A stretch of 64,000 nucleotides of DNA, taken from NCBI GenBank assembly GCA_948144175.1, contig CANXME010001993.1, positions 558,001 through 622,000 of the forward strand. The letters are read 5' to 3'. The notes beneath the pieces are model-generated. The model made no database searches. It was not told the origin of the DNA and saw nothing but the letters and a program-made list of their open reading frames with translations. Shown in pieces: positions 41,581 to 54,800 of the stretch. Source of the DNA: Closterium sp. NIES-65 (taxonomy: Eukaryota; Streptophyta; Zygnematophyceae; Desmidiales; Closteriaceae). Position numbers and translations under genes: made by a program. The number at the start of each line of letters is the position of its first letter. The stretch's first letter is position 1.

Positions 41581-42503
41581 TCTGTGGGAACTTTGCTTAG
41601 GGCCCACCACTTCGGAAAACTTTTTTTTTTCTGCCCTAGCGCCCTAGCGCCCTAGCGCCCACCCTTGCGCCCGCCCTAGCGCCCGCTCTAGCGCCCGCTC
41701 TAGCGCCAGCCCTAGCGCCCTAGCGCCCGGCGCCTGCCCTAGCGCCCGTGAGCCACCCGCGGCCTGCCCGTGAGCCGCCGCCCACGGCCTGCCCTAGCGC
41801 CCGTGAGCCGCCCGCGGCCTACTCGTGAGCCGCCCGCGGCCTGCCCGTGAGCCGCCGCCCGTGAGCGCCGCCCGTCAGCCGCCGCCCGTAAGCAGCCGCC
41901 CGTCAGACGCCGCCCGTGCGCCGCCGCCCGTGAGCCGCCGCCCGTGAGCCGCCCACTCGCGCGCCGCTCGACCGTGAGCCGGCGCCGCCCGTGAGCCGCC
42001 CGCCCGTGCGCCACCAGCCCGCCCGTGAGCCGCTGGCGCCGCCCGTGCGCCGCTCGTCCGTGAGCCGCCCGCCCGTGCGCTGCCCGTCCGCGAGCCACCC
42101 ACCCGCCCGTGCGCCGCCCGCGCCTAACGCGAGCAGCCCGCAAGCCGCCCCAGCCGCCCGTGCAGCCGCCCGTGAGCCGCCCCAGCCGCCCGTGAGCCGC
42201 CCGCGCGCCGCCCGTGACCCGCCCCGGCCGCTCGTGCATTCACCCGTGCGCCGCCCGCGAGACGCCTGCGCCGCCCGAGCCGCCCGAGCCGCCCGAGCCG
42301 CCCGAGCCGCCCGAGCCGCCCGAGCCGCCCGAGCCGCCCGAACCGCCCGAGCCGCCCGAGCCGCCCGAGCAACCTGAGGTGCCGAGCTCCTGCTCCTGTG
42401 GGGCTGCTGCTGCTCCTGGACCGGCACAGCCGCTGTGCTGCCGTGTTGCTGTACTACTGAGCTACCCGACTCTTCATGCTCGGTGAGACTGTCAGCTGCT
42501 ATA
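41581..42503 (+). repeat. GC-rich leader of element F with tandem repeats
   Basis: GCCCTAGC units (41634-41740), CCCGTGAGCCGCCCGCGG-type units (41745-42250) and a run of nine-base CGAGCCGCC units (about 42268-42370). Open frames here, such as the poly-(Glu-Pro-Pro) frame at 42214-42486, are products of the repeats. Confidence 0.8.
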
Positions 42504-43559
42504 ATGGCCACCCCCAGTGTCCTGGCTTTTGATGCTGAGGGTCGCGCCATTGACTTTCCAGTCCGGGTCGAGGACCTGCAGCTGTACTTACTGTGCGATG
42601 CGATAGATGAGGTTTCTCTCTTTGACTTTGTCTCTGGCGCTGTCCCTGCCCCTCCTACTGATGCTGACCCCACTGTTCGCTCCAAGTGGGCCACACGCAA
42701 TGCTGCTGCACGTCTTGCTGTGCGTCGCCACCTCCCTTCCTCCGAGCGTGCGCACTTTAGCCAGTGCAAGACCGCTCAGGCCTTGTACGACGCTGTAGTT
42801 GCGCGCTACTCCTCCCCTTCCTCCGCTACGCTCAGCCGCCTCATGCTACCGTACCTCTTCCCTGACCTCGCTGCCTTTCCCACAGTCGCTGACCTCTTTA
42901 CCCACCTCCGCGCTAGTGACACTCGCTACCGCGCTGCGCTTCCTGCTGACTTTCGCGCCGCAAACCATCCTCCCATGTACATCACTCTCTACTTTCTAGT
43001 CACCCGTCTCCCTGAGTCCCTTCGTGCCGTTAGGGACCAGTTTCTCTCTGTCTGTCCCACCACACTCACTGTCGACCTCCTTGAGAAGTCCCTGCTAGCG
43101 GCTGAGAAGAGCATAGTCGCTGTAGGGGCCTCTCGTGGTGACCCTCGCACCCCCATCTTTGAGGGGTGTTCTCCCTCCCCCCTGTTACCCTCTGTCGCCT
43201 CTGCTACTGCGGCCGACCTCGTTGGTTTGGAGTCGGTCGGTGCGGCGTCTGCCCCCAGCGGTAGGCGCCGCTCTAGCAGGGGCAAGGGGGGCAAGGGAGC
43301 GGGTGGAGCTAGTGGGGGCGGTGGCGGAGGAGGTGGGGGCGGCGGAGGGAGTGGGGGTGGCGGTGGAGGTGGTGGCGGGAGTGGAGGTACTGGTGGCGGC
43401 GGTGGAGGCGGAGGCGGCGGCGGAGGTGGTAGCGGAGGTGGCGGTGGGAGCGGCGGGGGCGAGGGTGGCGGTGGCGGCGGTGGCGGCGGAGGCGGGGGTG
43501 GCGGTGGTGGAGGTGGTCGGAGTGGCTCGTCCCAGCGGAGCAGCACTGGGGGTGGTCAG

Positions 43560-43594
<35 letters not shown>

Positions 43595-45413
43595 CTCTCG
43601 CGACGTCCCCACCCCTCAGCAGCTCCGTGAGTGGTACTCGCAGCGTCAGCGTGGTGGGGCGTTCGGTCCCTGCACCTACGTCCTTCGCACCGGCGACCGC
43701 GTGGGTGAGCAGTGTGGGGGCACCCACACCGCCCGCCGCTGCTTTGCCCGCTTGACCGACGCTTGGCGCCAGCAGTTTCCGGAGGCCTCTGAGATCCCCC
43801 GCTGGGGAGAGCTGTCTAGGGCTGGTGTAGCTATCTTTGATCTTGACTTTGATGCTATCCTTGCTGCCATGTATGCTGTGACTGTTAGTGATGAGGGTGA
43901 CTGTTACCGGTGTTTCCCGCCCGATCCGGGCATTGGTACTGCTGCGTCAGGTGCCAATGAGGCTGCTGCTCTAGGTGCCAGTGCGTCTGTGCTCTCACGT
44001 ACTAGTGAGTCTGCACTCTCAAGTACTGTGTCGGCTTCGGCCTCTCACACCTTCACCCTTGACTCTGGGGCGTCTCGCTCCTTCTTTTGGGACCGCACCA
44101 CTCTCACGCCGCTTAGTCGGCCGGTTGCGGTGTCCCTGGCTGACCCCTCTGGGGGTCCTGTCCTGTCTCGTTTCTCCACAGTCCTCCCGTGTCCGGCGGC
44201 TCCCTCTGGCGCCCTGACTGGTCTCTACCTCCCCTCGTTCTCTACGAACCTGGTGAGTGGTGCTGACCTACAGGATGTGGGTGTCCACCAGTTCACTCCT
44301 GCTCGTCAGCGGGTGACACACTGCATAGAGGCTAGCACAGGTCGCCACCTGGCTACGTTTACACGTCAGCCAGGGTCGAGCCTGTACACACTGACCACTG
44401 CTTCTCCTCCCGGTGCTGAGTCTGGTAGAGTCCCTTCGTCTGGTCAGGTGTTTGCTGCAGCGTCCAGGTCTGGTCCTGAGTCTGCCCCCTGTTCGTGTCG
44501 CCGTCTGTCTCACGAGACTCTCCTCTGGCACCACCGCCTTGGCCACCCCTCTCTGCTTCGGCTCAGAGGCATGGCCTCCCGTCTTCTTGTGTTTGGTCTC
44601 CCCCGGTCCCTCCCTCCCCTTCCTCAGGGCCCTGGCCCTGCCTGTGTCCCCTGTGTCGAGGGGCGCCAGCGCGCTGCCCCTCACTCCTCCCAGTTTCCTC
44701 CGACAGAGGCTCCGTTGCAGACGCTTCACATGGACGTGTGGGGCCCTGCCCGCGTCCGTGGACTCGGTCACGAGCGCTACTTCCTGTTGGTGGTTGACGA
44801 CTACTCGCGTTACACCACAGTCTTCCCCTTGCGCAGCAAGGGTGATGTCACTGAGGTGCTGATTGACTGGATCCGCGCAGCTCATCTCCAGCTCAGGCAG
44901 AGCTTTGGCTCGGACTTTCCTGTTTTGCGTCTGCACTCGGACATAGGCGGAGAGTTCTCCTCTGGCCTTCTCCGTGCCTTCTGTCGTGCGCGAGGCATCC
45001 GCCAGACCTTCACGCTTCCGGACTCGCCGCAGCAAAATGGGATTGCAGAGCGCCGCATTGGCATGGTCATGGACGTCGCTCGTACGTCTATGATGCATGC
45101 AGCTGCCCCCCATTTTCTGTGGCCGTTTGCGGTCAGGTACGCGGCGCATCAGATCAACCTCCACCCCAGGGTCTCCAGGCCGGAGACCTCCCCAGCCCTG
45201 CTGTGGACGGGGAAGGTTGGCGATGCGTCGGCGTTCCGGGTCTGGGGATCTCGAGCGTTTGTCCGCGACTTGTCAGACGCAACAAAAATCAGATATGCGG
45301 TTTTGTTGTTGCGGGGCCCCGCCATGGACTGGTGGCGAGTTATCGTAATCTCGCCACGCGCCTATGAGCCACCGTCGCAAGAGGAAGAGCGATTCAGGCC
45401 AGTCGTTACCTAG
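42504..45413 (+). pseudogene. copia gag-protease-integrase frame (F), fused to gypsy gag codons
   Basis: From the ATG at 42504 (MATPSVLAFDAEGRAIDF) the frame is open for about 924 codons of element F: gag domain, glycine tract (43307-43530), a CAG run (43565-43594), C-X13-C-X3-H-X4-C (about 43670-43742), protease DSGAS (near 44070), HHRLGHP (near 44533), LHMDVWGP (near 44730), LHSDIGGEF (near 44935), QQNG (near 45032). After 45275 it runs 45 codons into gypsy gag and stops at 45411-45413. The absence of stops over 2.8 kb suggests that the truncation is recent or that the copy was young when truncated. Confidence 0.9.
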
Positions 45414-45847
45414 AGTTCGTTATGCGAAACAGCTGAGTATAGCATGTGGGATGCGTGGTGCGCGGGGCTTCGGGCACGCTTCGAGCCGATTGCGGCTTCT
45501 CCGAAATGTCGGTTCAAGACTACACCACTGGTTTTCTCGCTCTGTGCAAGCAGGTCGGCTATATGCATGAGGCGGAGCAGGTGGACCATTACGTTGGCAG
45601 GCTGAAGCCGGACAATTCGCAGAAGATAATGCTTCTTGGTCTATTGAATTTCAACGAAATTATTGCGCTCGCCGAGAAAATCGACATTCTGCGCCGACCG
45701 AGACCGGGATCCTACTACGGACATCGCCCTCGGGGACCGGCCGAGCACGCCACCGTACACACCGTTGCAGTAAACGTAGCTGCTGTGCCATTCAAGGGGC
45801 GCCACTTTGCTTGAAATAGGCTGGAACATCGCAAGAGCGAATGCCCA
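45276..45847 (+). pseudogene. Ty3/gypsy gag, C-terminal part (element K)
   Basis: Continuation of the gag begun at 40944: KIRYAVLLLRGPAMDWW, then in a shifted frame (45446-45814) MSVQDYTTGFLALCKQ, EQVDHYVGRLKP and a basic tail, then a decayed zinc knuckle (NRLEHRKSECPC) at about 45812-45845. These are Retrotrans_gag features. It is cut at about 45848 by the truncated 3' end of copia element G. Confidence 0.8.
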
Positions 45848-48800
45848 TGTGTGAAGGACCTGCTGCACCATGTGTGACTGAGTCAGGGTAATGGTGCGCT
45901 GTGCTCTGTCCCGGGTGATCTGCAAGCCAAGGTAGCTGCGCAGTTCACCCAGGTCTGTGCACGTGTGTCTCTTCTGCAGCTCCGACTTCACGTGGGCGAG
46001 TCCAGCAGTGTCAGCAGTGGCAAATACCAAGTCGTCGACGTACACGAGGATGCAGAACGGCGGCAAAGAGGTGTCGGTGCGCAGAAACAGCGACGGGTCG
46101 GCAGTAGAAGGAGCAAACCCAAGAGCCGCAAGTGTAGTCCTCACTGTGTCGTGCCACTCACGGGGCGCCTGGCGGAGATCGTAGACTGGCCGCCGGAGGC
46201 TCCACTGGGTACCAGGAGGAAACGACCCAGTGAAGCCAGGTGGGCGGCGCAGCCAGATCTCCTCGTGCAGGCTGCCCTACACGAAAGCTGTGCTGAAGTC
46301 AAGAGAGTGAAGCTCGTAGTCGCGCTGAGCGGCTATGTGCAGCAGCACCCGAAGAGTGGTCATCTTCAGGGTGAGAGAGAAGGTCTGGAAGTAGTCAACT
46401 CCCTGCCGCTGACTGAAGCCTCGAGCCACGTAACGCGCCTTGAAGACAGGCGGAGAACCCGACGGCCGCTTCACCCTGAAAATCCACATGCCACTGACGA
46501 TGTTCGCCCCAGGTGGGGGAACCTCGTCGACGTAGGTGCCTGTGGACTTCCAGGAAGCCATCTCTGCGTCCATGGCTGACTCCCACTGAGAGGAGTAGGG
46601 ACCCTCGATCGCCTCAGCGTACGATCGAGGAGTCGGGATGTCTGGTGCATCCGGGTCTCCCTCAGGGGCAATCAGCGTGGACACGAGATGAGGCAAAGCA
46701 GCAGCAAAACACTGGAACTCCTCCTGCCTGTCCTTAAGGACGTCCGTGCTAAGAGCACACTCACCCCCGATGGACGGAGGACAGACAGACTCAGACTCAG
46801 CAACAAGGCTAGCAGCGTAGTCTAGACGACAGCGAGCAGCGAAGTCGACAAGCTTAGCAACCAAGGCAGATGCAGCAGTGGACTCAACGGAAGGGTCAGT
46901 GACAACAGTAGCCAGGAGATGCGTGAGAGTAGGATTGGCAGCACGAAGAGAGTCAGACTCAGGGTCAGCAAGAACAGGAAGAGAGGACTCTGGAGGAGAC
47001 ACCAACGGGACACGTAGAGGAGCAGTGGAAGGACGTAGTGCCATCTGGTGTGTGCCTGGGACCGTAGGAGGACGCGGACGCAGAACACAACGACTAGTGC
47101 GAGCAGCACGAACAGATGACGCAGGATGAGACGCAGGCTCACGACGCTCAGCAAGACCTCCAGTAGGACCACTGTAGGGAGAAGGAGCAGGAAGAGGGGA
47201 GGCGGGCTGAAACTGTGACTGTGACTGGACAGGCTGTGGACACTCTAAGGGAGGAGCAGGACCAGTAGAGGGCGGGAGACCAAGAACCTGCTCAAGGAGC
47301 GGAACGAAGTACGGCCTCGGCCGCGCAGCGCCTCCAGAACCAGTAAGGACAGCAACAGTACCCCTAGCAGCAGCACAAGCGCCAGCAGCACCTCCAGCTC
47401 CAACATCGCCAACTCCAGCACCCTCAGACGCACCAGCGCCAGTAGAAACACCAGCGCCAACACCCCCAGCAGCTCCAGCTCAAGCAGCTCCAGCAGGACC
47501 AACTCCAGCAGCCCCAGTAGCACCCCCAGTCCCAGCAGCTCTAGTACCGCCAGTACGAGCACCTTCGGGACCAGCAGCAACAGTAGTACCTCCTGCTCCA
47601 GCAGCACGGCTCCAGCGCCGGGCAAACCACTCGCGCAGCTCCTGTGGAGAGAGTGGCTCCCGCCTCGACGAAGCACCGCCGGCGGCCACACGAGTAGACC
47701 CAGCGCCCCCCAGGCTCCGCACCCCCAGGCTCCGCACCCCCAGGCTCCGCACCCCCAGACTCAGTACCCCAAGGCTCAGCACCCCCAGACTCAGCACCCC
47801 CAGGCTCAGCACTCGCAGACTAAGCACCTCCAGACCCGGCACCCGCAGGCTCCGCACCTCTAGCAGCACCAGAGTCAACAGCTACCTCGACAGGCTCGAC
47901 TGCGTCTACTTGGGACACACCTGACGGGGCAGGACCCTGAGGGGGGAGGGGGTCTACCGGGGGAGGACCTGGCGCAAGGAAGAGCGGCGGCGGGGGGAGG
48001 GGCGCAGCGCGGTAGGGGAAGAGACGGTAGTAAGGCACCGACTCGTCAAAGGTGACGTCCTGGGAGGACAAAACACGGCGCGAGGTGGGGTGGTAAAACT
48101 GCCAACCAGGCGCGTCAGGGGGGAAGCCAAGGAAGACGCACGCAACAGCACGGGGGGAAAGCTTGTCCGCAGACAAGTCGCGGACAAACGCCCGAGATCC
48201 CAAGACCCGAAACGCAGATGCATCGCCAACCTTCCCCGTCCACCGCAAGGTAAGGGAGGTCTCTGGCAAGGAGACCCGGGGCTGTAGGTTGAGCTGATGC
48301 GCTGCGTACTGAGCCGCAAACGGCCACAGAAAATGGGGGGCAGCCGCATGCATCATGGACGTACGAGCGACGTCCATAACCATGCCAATGCGGCGCTCAG
48401 CAATCCCATTTTGCTGTGGAGAGGCCGGAAGCGTGAAAGTCTTGCGGATGCCCTGTGCCTGACAGAAGGCTCCCAGACGGGCAGAAGAAAACTCCCCGCC
48501 TCTGTAAGATTGCAAACGCAGAACAGGAAAGTCCGAGCCGAAACTCTCCTTGAGCTGGAGACGAGCTGCGCGGATCCAGTCGATCAACACCTCAGTGACG
48601 TCACCCTTGCTGCGCAAGGGGAAGATTGTGGTGTAACGCGAGTAGTAGTCAACCACCAGTAGGAAGTAACGCTCGTGCCCCACGGACGCAGGCGGGGCAC
48701 CACCCGTCCATGTCGAGAGTCTGCAGCGGAGCCTGCGTCGGAGGAAACTCGGAGGAGTGAGGGGCGGCGCGCTGTCGCCCCTCAAAGCAGGGGACGCAGG

Positions 48801-50926
48801 TAGGGCTAGGCCCCGGAGGTAGGGGAGGGAGAGACCGGGGGAGACCAGAGACAAGGACACGGGAGGCCATTCCTCAGTGACGAGGCAGGGAGGGGTGACC
48901 AAGACGGTGGTGCCAAAGGAGAGTCTGGTGGGACAAGAGACGACACGAGCAGGGAGCAGACTCTGGACCAGACTTGGACGCTGCAGCAAACACCTGACTC
49001 GACGCAGCTACCTGGCCAGACTCAGCAGCCTGAGGAGACTCAGTAGTAAGGGTGTACAGGCTCGACCCTAGCCGACGGGTGAACGTGGCCAAGTGTCGGC
49101 CTATCTGAGCACACGTGCAGTGGGTCACCCGCTGACTCGCAGGACTGAACTGGTCAACCCCCCTATCCTGTAGGTCCGCTCCACTCACCAAGTTCGTAGA
49201 GAACGAGGGGAGGTAGAGACCTGACAGGGTGCCAGAGGGGGCTGCCGGGCACGGTAAGACACTGGAGAAGCTAGCAAGGACAGGACCCACAGAGGGGTCT
49301 GCCAGGGAGACTGCAACCGGCCGACTAAGCGGCGTAAGTGTGGTGCGGTCTCGAAAGAAGGAGCGGGACGCACCCGAGTCAAGGGTGAAGGTGTGTAAAG
49401 ACTGAGCCGAGGTAGTACCTGAGAGAGCAGACTCACCAGCACCTGGGGCAGCAGACGCACTAGTACCTGGGGCAGCAGACGCAGTAGCACCTAGAGCAGC
49501 AGCCTCACCAGCACGTAGAGCAGTAGCCTCAATGCCCGGGTCATGCGGTACACACAGGTAATAGTCACCCTCAACACTAGTAGTCACAGCATACATGGCA
49601 GCAGGGATAGCATCATAGTCAAGATCAAAGATGGCAACCCCCGCCCTAGACAGATCTCCCCAGCGAGGGATCTCTCACGCCTCAGGGAACTGGTGACGCC
49701 ACGCGTCCGTCAGGCGGGCGAAGCAGCGCTGGGTGGAGTGCGGGCCCCCGCACTGCTCACCAGCGCGTTCGCCGGTACGGAGGACGTAAGTGCAGGGACC
49801 AGTACCCCCACCCCGCTGACGCTGCGAGTACCACTCACAAAGCTGCTGAGGGGACAGGGTCTCACGAACGCGCTGCTGCTGCTGGCGGAGACCACCACCG
49901 GACCCACTCCTCTGCGTAGAGTTGCGACCAGCTCCACCGCCGCCGCCGCCACCGCCTCCGCCGCCTCCGCCACCTCCGCCGCCTCCGCCACCTCCGCCGC
50001 CTCCGCTCCCTCCGCCACCACCGCCGCCTCCTCCGCCTCCACTGGTGCCACCGCCACCGCCACCCCCGCCACCACTCCCACCACCACCCCCACCCCCTCC
50101 ACTTCCTCCACCACCACCTCCACCGCCCCCGCTAGCCCCTCTAGCTCCCTTGCCCCCCTTGCCCTTGCCGGTGCGGCGTCTCCCGCTAGGGGGAGACGCT
50201 GCGCCAACCCCATAGAAACCAACGAGGTTGGCAGCAGCAGCAGAAGCAACAGAGGGCAAGAGGGGGGAGGGGGAACACCCCTCAAAGACGGGGGTGCGAG
50301 GGTCACCACGAGAGGCTCCTACAGCGACTATACTCTTCTCTGCTGCTAGGAGGCGCTCCTCGAGGAGGTCAACGGTGAGAGTGGTGGGGCAAACTGAGAG
50401 GAAGTGGTCCCTGACTAAGCGAAGAGAGTCAGGGAGCCGGGTGACTATGTAGTAGAGGGTGATGTACATGGGGGGGGGTTCTTGGCGCAGAACTCAGCAA
50501 GAAGCGCAGCGTGGTAGCGAGTGTCACTAGTGCGGAGGTGCGTAATGAGGTCAGCGACTGTGGGAAAGGCAGCAAGGTCAGGGAAGAGGTACGGTAGCAT
50601 GAGTCAGCTCAATGCAGCAGTGGCAGGGGAAGAGTAGCGTGCAACTACAGCGTCGTACAAGGTCTGAGCACTCTTGTACTGGCTAAAATGTGCACGCTTA
50701 GTGGTCGGTAAGTGGCGACGCACAGCAAGACGGGCACCAGCATCGCGTGTGTCCCACTGTGAGCGAACAGTGCTATCAGCAATAGCAGGCGGGGCAGGGG
50801 AGGCACTAGAGGTGAGGTCGAACAGAGAGAGGCCGTCTGCCCTATTGCACTGGAGGAACAGCTGGAGGTCATCGACCCTGACCTCAAAGTCAACAGCACG
50901 ACCCTCAGTGTCAAAGGTAAGAACAC
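45848..50926 (-). mobile_element. Ty1/copia retrotransposon G, main body (minus strand)
   Basis: Minus-strand copia body truncated in the RT domain on the left (RNase H and 3' LTR absent) and cut in gag codon 6 on the right at 50926, where an H LTR begins. Its missing front (LTR, leader, gag start) is at 61529-62652 on the plus strand. The 5-bp words next to the two cuts are AACAC (50922-50926) and GTGTT (62648-62652), one target duplication in opposite orientations. Confidence 0.85.
45855..50926 (-). pseudogene. copia gag-pol (element G), many breaks
   Basis: Pieces in coding order: gag N-terminus to about 50604, gag from MYIT at 50469 to 49675 with glycine tract (49935-50160), C-X13-C-X3-H-X4-C (near 49800-49725), protease DSGAS in 49596-48874, integrase in 48989-47820 (LHSDRGGEF is LQSYRGGEF here), linker repeats 47870-47480, RT in 47044-46277 and 46144-45855. 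A run of nine C precedes MYIT, as in A, and breaks gag there. A TAG near 46277 replaces the Gln of FLQGS. No function is possible. Confidence 0.85.
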
Positions 50927-51058
50927 TGTCAAACATTATATGTTTGTGTGGTTCTAGGCTGTAGTGGGTCACACCATAGGGGGTACACCAGATTAGGGTT
51001 TCATATTTGTACTGTTGTTCCTGCTAGTCACATTTCATTCCTGTTTCTCATTCTGACA
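50927..51058 (+). repeat. left (5') LTR of element H
   Basis: 132 bp, TGTCAAACATTATATG...CTGACA. It shares the ACATTATATG variant with the LTR at 62653-62784 and lacks the AAATATATATG variant of 58027-58157. Confidence 0.9.
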
Positions 51059-51870
51059 TGGTATTACGAGCCTAGGTTCCACCTAGGACCGGAACGTTAG
51101 GGCCCACCGTTTCCGCTAGCCGCGCCCTCGTGCGCCGCCTTTTCCTAGCGCCCTCGTGCGCCTCGTTCCCTCGCGTCGCCCCTTACGGCCTCTCACGGCC
51201 CCATCTTAAGACCCCGCGCTAGCCCCTTAAGGCCCCGCGTCGGCCCCGCGCTAGCCTCTCACGGCCCCCTACGGTCCCGCGCTAGCCCTGAACGGCCCCG
51301 TGTAGCCCCGCGCTAGCCTCCCACGGCCCACCTACGGCCCCGCGCTAGCCTCCTACGGCCCCGATTGGCCCCGCGCTAGCCTCGAACGGCCCCGTGTGGC
51401 CCCCGCGCTAACCTCCCACGGCCCCGTAAGGCCCCGCGCTAGCCTCCCACGGCCCCTTCAGGCCCCGCGCTAGCCTCCCACGGCCCCGATAGGCCCCGCG
51501 CTAGCCTCCCACGGCCCCTTCAGGCCCCGCGCTAGCCTCCCACGGCCCCTTAAGGCCCCGCGCTAGCCTCCTACGGCCCTGAATGGCCTCGCGCTAGCCC
51601 CGACCGGCCCCCGAACGGCCCCCCGCGCTTGCCTCTCACGGCCCCTCCCGCGCTCGCCCCTCTACGGCCAAGCCGCGCAGCGCGACCCGACCCGAACCGC
51701 GCCGCCCTAGCCGAGCCGCGCCGCCCTAGCCGAGCCGCGCCGCCCTAGCCGAGCCGCGCCGTCCTAGCCGAGCCGCGCCCTCCTTACCTGAGCAGCAGCA
51801 CCAGTACTGAACTGCTACTACTACTGCTACTTCTACTACTACTGCTACTTCTGCTACTGCTACTTCAGCT
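51059..51870 (+). repeat. GC-rich leader of element H with tandem repeats
   Basis: Units of about 30 bases around CCCCGCGCTAGCCTCCCACG (51215-51600), then GCCGAGCCGCGCCGCCCTA units of about 22 bases (51690-51780), then TACTACTACTGC triplet sequence up to the gag ATG. Confidence 0.8.
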
Positions 51871-54800
51871 ATGGCTAGCCCTCCAGTTCTCTCGTTCGAT
51901 ACTGAGGGCCGCCCGATTAAGTTTGAGACCTGGCTCGATGATCTGCATCTGTTCCTCCAGCTCACTGCTAGAGAGGATATCTCGCTGTACGATCACGCAC
52001 TAGGCACAGTCCCTCCTCCTGCTACTACTGCTGCTGCTACTGCTCGCTCACAGTGGCAGACTCGCGATGCCCACGCCCGCTTTGCTATCCGCAACTCCCT
52101 GCCAGTAGACGAGCGCGAGCACTTTGGCCAGCATCAGACTGCGCAGGCCCTGTACACTGCTGTAGTTGCGCGCTACTCCTCCCCGGCCTCAGTTGCACTA
52201 GGCCGCCTCTCGCTTCCCTACCTGTTCCCCGACCTGTCCGCCTTCCAGACAGTCGCTGACCTCATCACTCACCTCCGCACTAGTGATGCCCGCTTCCGTG
52301 CAGCCATGCCCGCTGAGTTTCTTGCCTCCAACCCTCCCCCGCTCCGGCTCACTCTCTACCACCTAGTCACCTGCCTCCCTGACACTCTGCGTACAGTCAG
52401 GGACCACTTCCTAGCTCGCTGCCCCACTGAGCTCACCATTACCGCCCTAGAGAAGGAACTACTTGCAGCTGAGAAGAGTATTGTAGCTGTAGGTACCTCT
52501 CGTGGCGACCCCCGCACCCCTTTCTTCGAGGGGTGTTCCCCCTCCCCCCTGCTCCCCTCTGTCGCCTCTGCTGCTGCTGTCGACCTCCTTGGTGCTGAGC
52601 AGGTCGGCTCTGCGTCCGCTCCCAGCGGGCGCCGCAGCGGCAAGGGCAGGGGAGGCAAGGGCGGTGGGGGTGACGGCGGGGGAGGCGGTGGTGGGGGTGG
52701 TGGCGGCGGTGGGGGTGGTGGCGGGGCTGGAGGGGCTAGTGGCAGCGGTGGGGGTGGTGGAGGCAGCGGCGGCGGCGGTGGCCGGGGTGGGGGCGGTGGT
52801 GGTGGCGGCAGTGGACGTGGAGGCGGCAGGGGCGGTGGTGGTTGTGGTGGAGGCGGCGGTGGTGGTCGTGGAGGCTCTGGCACTGGCCAGAGCGCGCAGC
52901 ACCCTCAGTCCTCCCAGGAGCTTCGTGAGTGGTACTTACAGCACGGGGGTGGGGGGGGTAGCCTTAGCTGCACGTACGTCATCCGCACTGGTCGCCGCAA
53001 GGGACAGACGTGCGGGAGGGCGCACACTGCGCAGCGCTGCTTCTCTCGCCTAGATGACGCGTGGCGTGCTCAGTTTCCTGACGCTCCTGAGCTCCCTCAG
53101 TGGGCTGATCTCCTCAAGAAGGATATCGATATCTATGCTCTTGATTTTGATGTTATTCTCAAAGCCATGTATGCATTGACTATTAGTGGAGAGGAGGACC
53201 AGTACCTGTGTGTTCCGCCTGACCCAGGCATCCGAACCAGTGCGGCTACTGCTCTAGGTGCTTGTGTGTCCGCCACCCCAGGTACTACTGAGTCCACTGA
53301 GGCACTGCACACCTTCACTCTAGACTCAGGCGCTTCGCGCTGTTTCTTTCGTGACCGCACTGCTCTTGAGCCCCTTGCTCGACCAGTCGCTGTCTCGCTC
53401 GCTGACCCCTCTGGGGGTCCGGTCATTGCGACCTCCTCCACTGTCCTTCCTTGTCCTGCTGTCCCGTCGGGCACACTGTCAGGTCTCCACCTCCCCTCGT
53501 TCTCTACGAACTTGGTGGCGGGTAGTGCGCTTCAGGATGGGGGTGTTCACCAGTTCACCCCTGCCTACGAGCGCGTGACACACTGCACGTGTGCTCGGAC
53601 GGGCCGTCACCTGGCTACCTTCACTCGGCAGCCGGGGTCACCTGGCTACCTTCACTCGGCAGCCGGGGTCGGACCTGTACACACTGACCACTGAGTCCCC
53701 TCAGGTAGCGGCGTCTGCGTCTGCGTCTGCGTCAGGTCAGCTGTCTGCCCCCTGCTCGTGTCGCTCTCTAGCGCACAAGACTGTCCTCTGGCACCACCGA
53801 CTTGGTCACCCGTTAGTGCAGCGCCTTCGGGGCATGCACTCCCGGTACCTTGTCTCTGGTCTTCCTCGGGTACTCCCTCCCCTCCCACCCTCCCTTGCTC
53901 CTCCTTGTCTTCCCTGTGTCGAGGGGCGGCAGCGCGCTGCCCCTCACTCCTCCTCGTTCCCCCCGACGACTGCTCCTTTGCAGACGCTCCACATGGACGT
54001 GTGGGGCCCAGCCCGCGTCCGTGGTCAGGGCCAGGAGAGGTACTTCTTGATCGTCGTTGACGACTACTCGCGCTACACCACGGTCTTCCCCTTGCGCACC
54101 AAGGGTGAAGTCCCTGATGTCGTGATCCCTTGGATCAGCATAGCACGTCTTCAGCTGCGAGAGCATTTTCGCTCGGAGTTTCCTGTCCTGCGCTTGCACT
54201 CTGACAGAGGTGGCGAGTTCTCCTCCGACCTCTTGGCAGCCTACTGTGCCGAGCACGGCATTCGCCAGTCGTTCACGCTTCCGGCCTCTCCACAGCAGAA
54301 TGGGGTTGCTGAGCGCCGCATTGGCTTGGTCATGGAGGTCGCTCGTACCTCCTTAGTCCACGCGGCTGCCCCCCACTTTCTGTGGCTGTTTGCGGTCCGG
54401 TACGCTGCGCATCAGCTCAACCTCTGGCCCCGTGTCTCCGCTCCGGAGACCTCGCCCACACTGCTGTGGACGGGGGAGGTTGGCGATGCGTCACGCTTCC
54501 GTGTCTGGGGATCCCGAGCTTTTGTTCGCGACACGTCTGCGGACAAGCTCTCCTCCCGCACTGCTCCCTGTGTCTTTCTTGGCTTTGTCCCGGATGCGTC
54601 TGGCTGGCAGTTTTACCACCCCGCCTCGCACCGCGTCTTCCCCTCTCAGGACGTTACTTTTGACGAGTCCGTGCCCTTCTACCGCCTCTTCCCCTACCGC
54701 ACTGCCCCGCTCCCTCCCCCGCCTCTCTTCCTCGCGCCAGGTGCTGCAGTGGTAGACCCCCTTCCCCCTCAGGGTGCCGCTCCCTCAGGTGTCTCTCAGG

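Larger units (their letters stand above)
41429..45275 (+). mobile_element. Ty1/copia retrotransposon F, 3'-truncated, inserted in gypsy gag
   Basis: 5' LTR 41429-41562, primer site TGGTATCGAGCAGGTTCC (41563-41580), GGGCCC at 41600-41605, GC-rich leader to 42503, then gag and the front of pol. The element stops at about 45275 inside the integrase C-terminal region (FVRDLS) and the gypsy gag resumes at once. RT, RNase H and the 3' LTR are gone. The left 5-bp flank is CATCT; the right flank was lost in the deletion. Confidence 0.9.
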
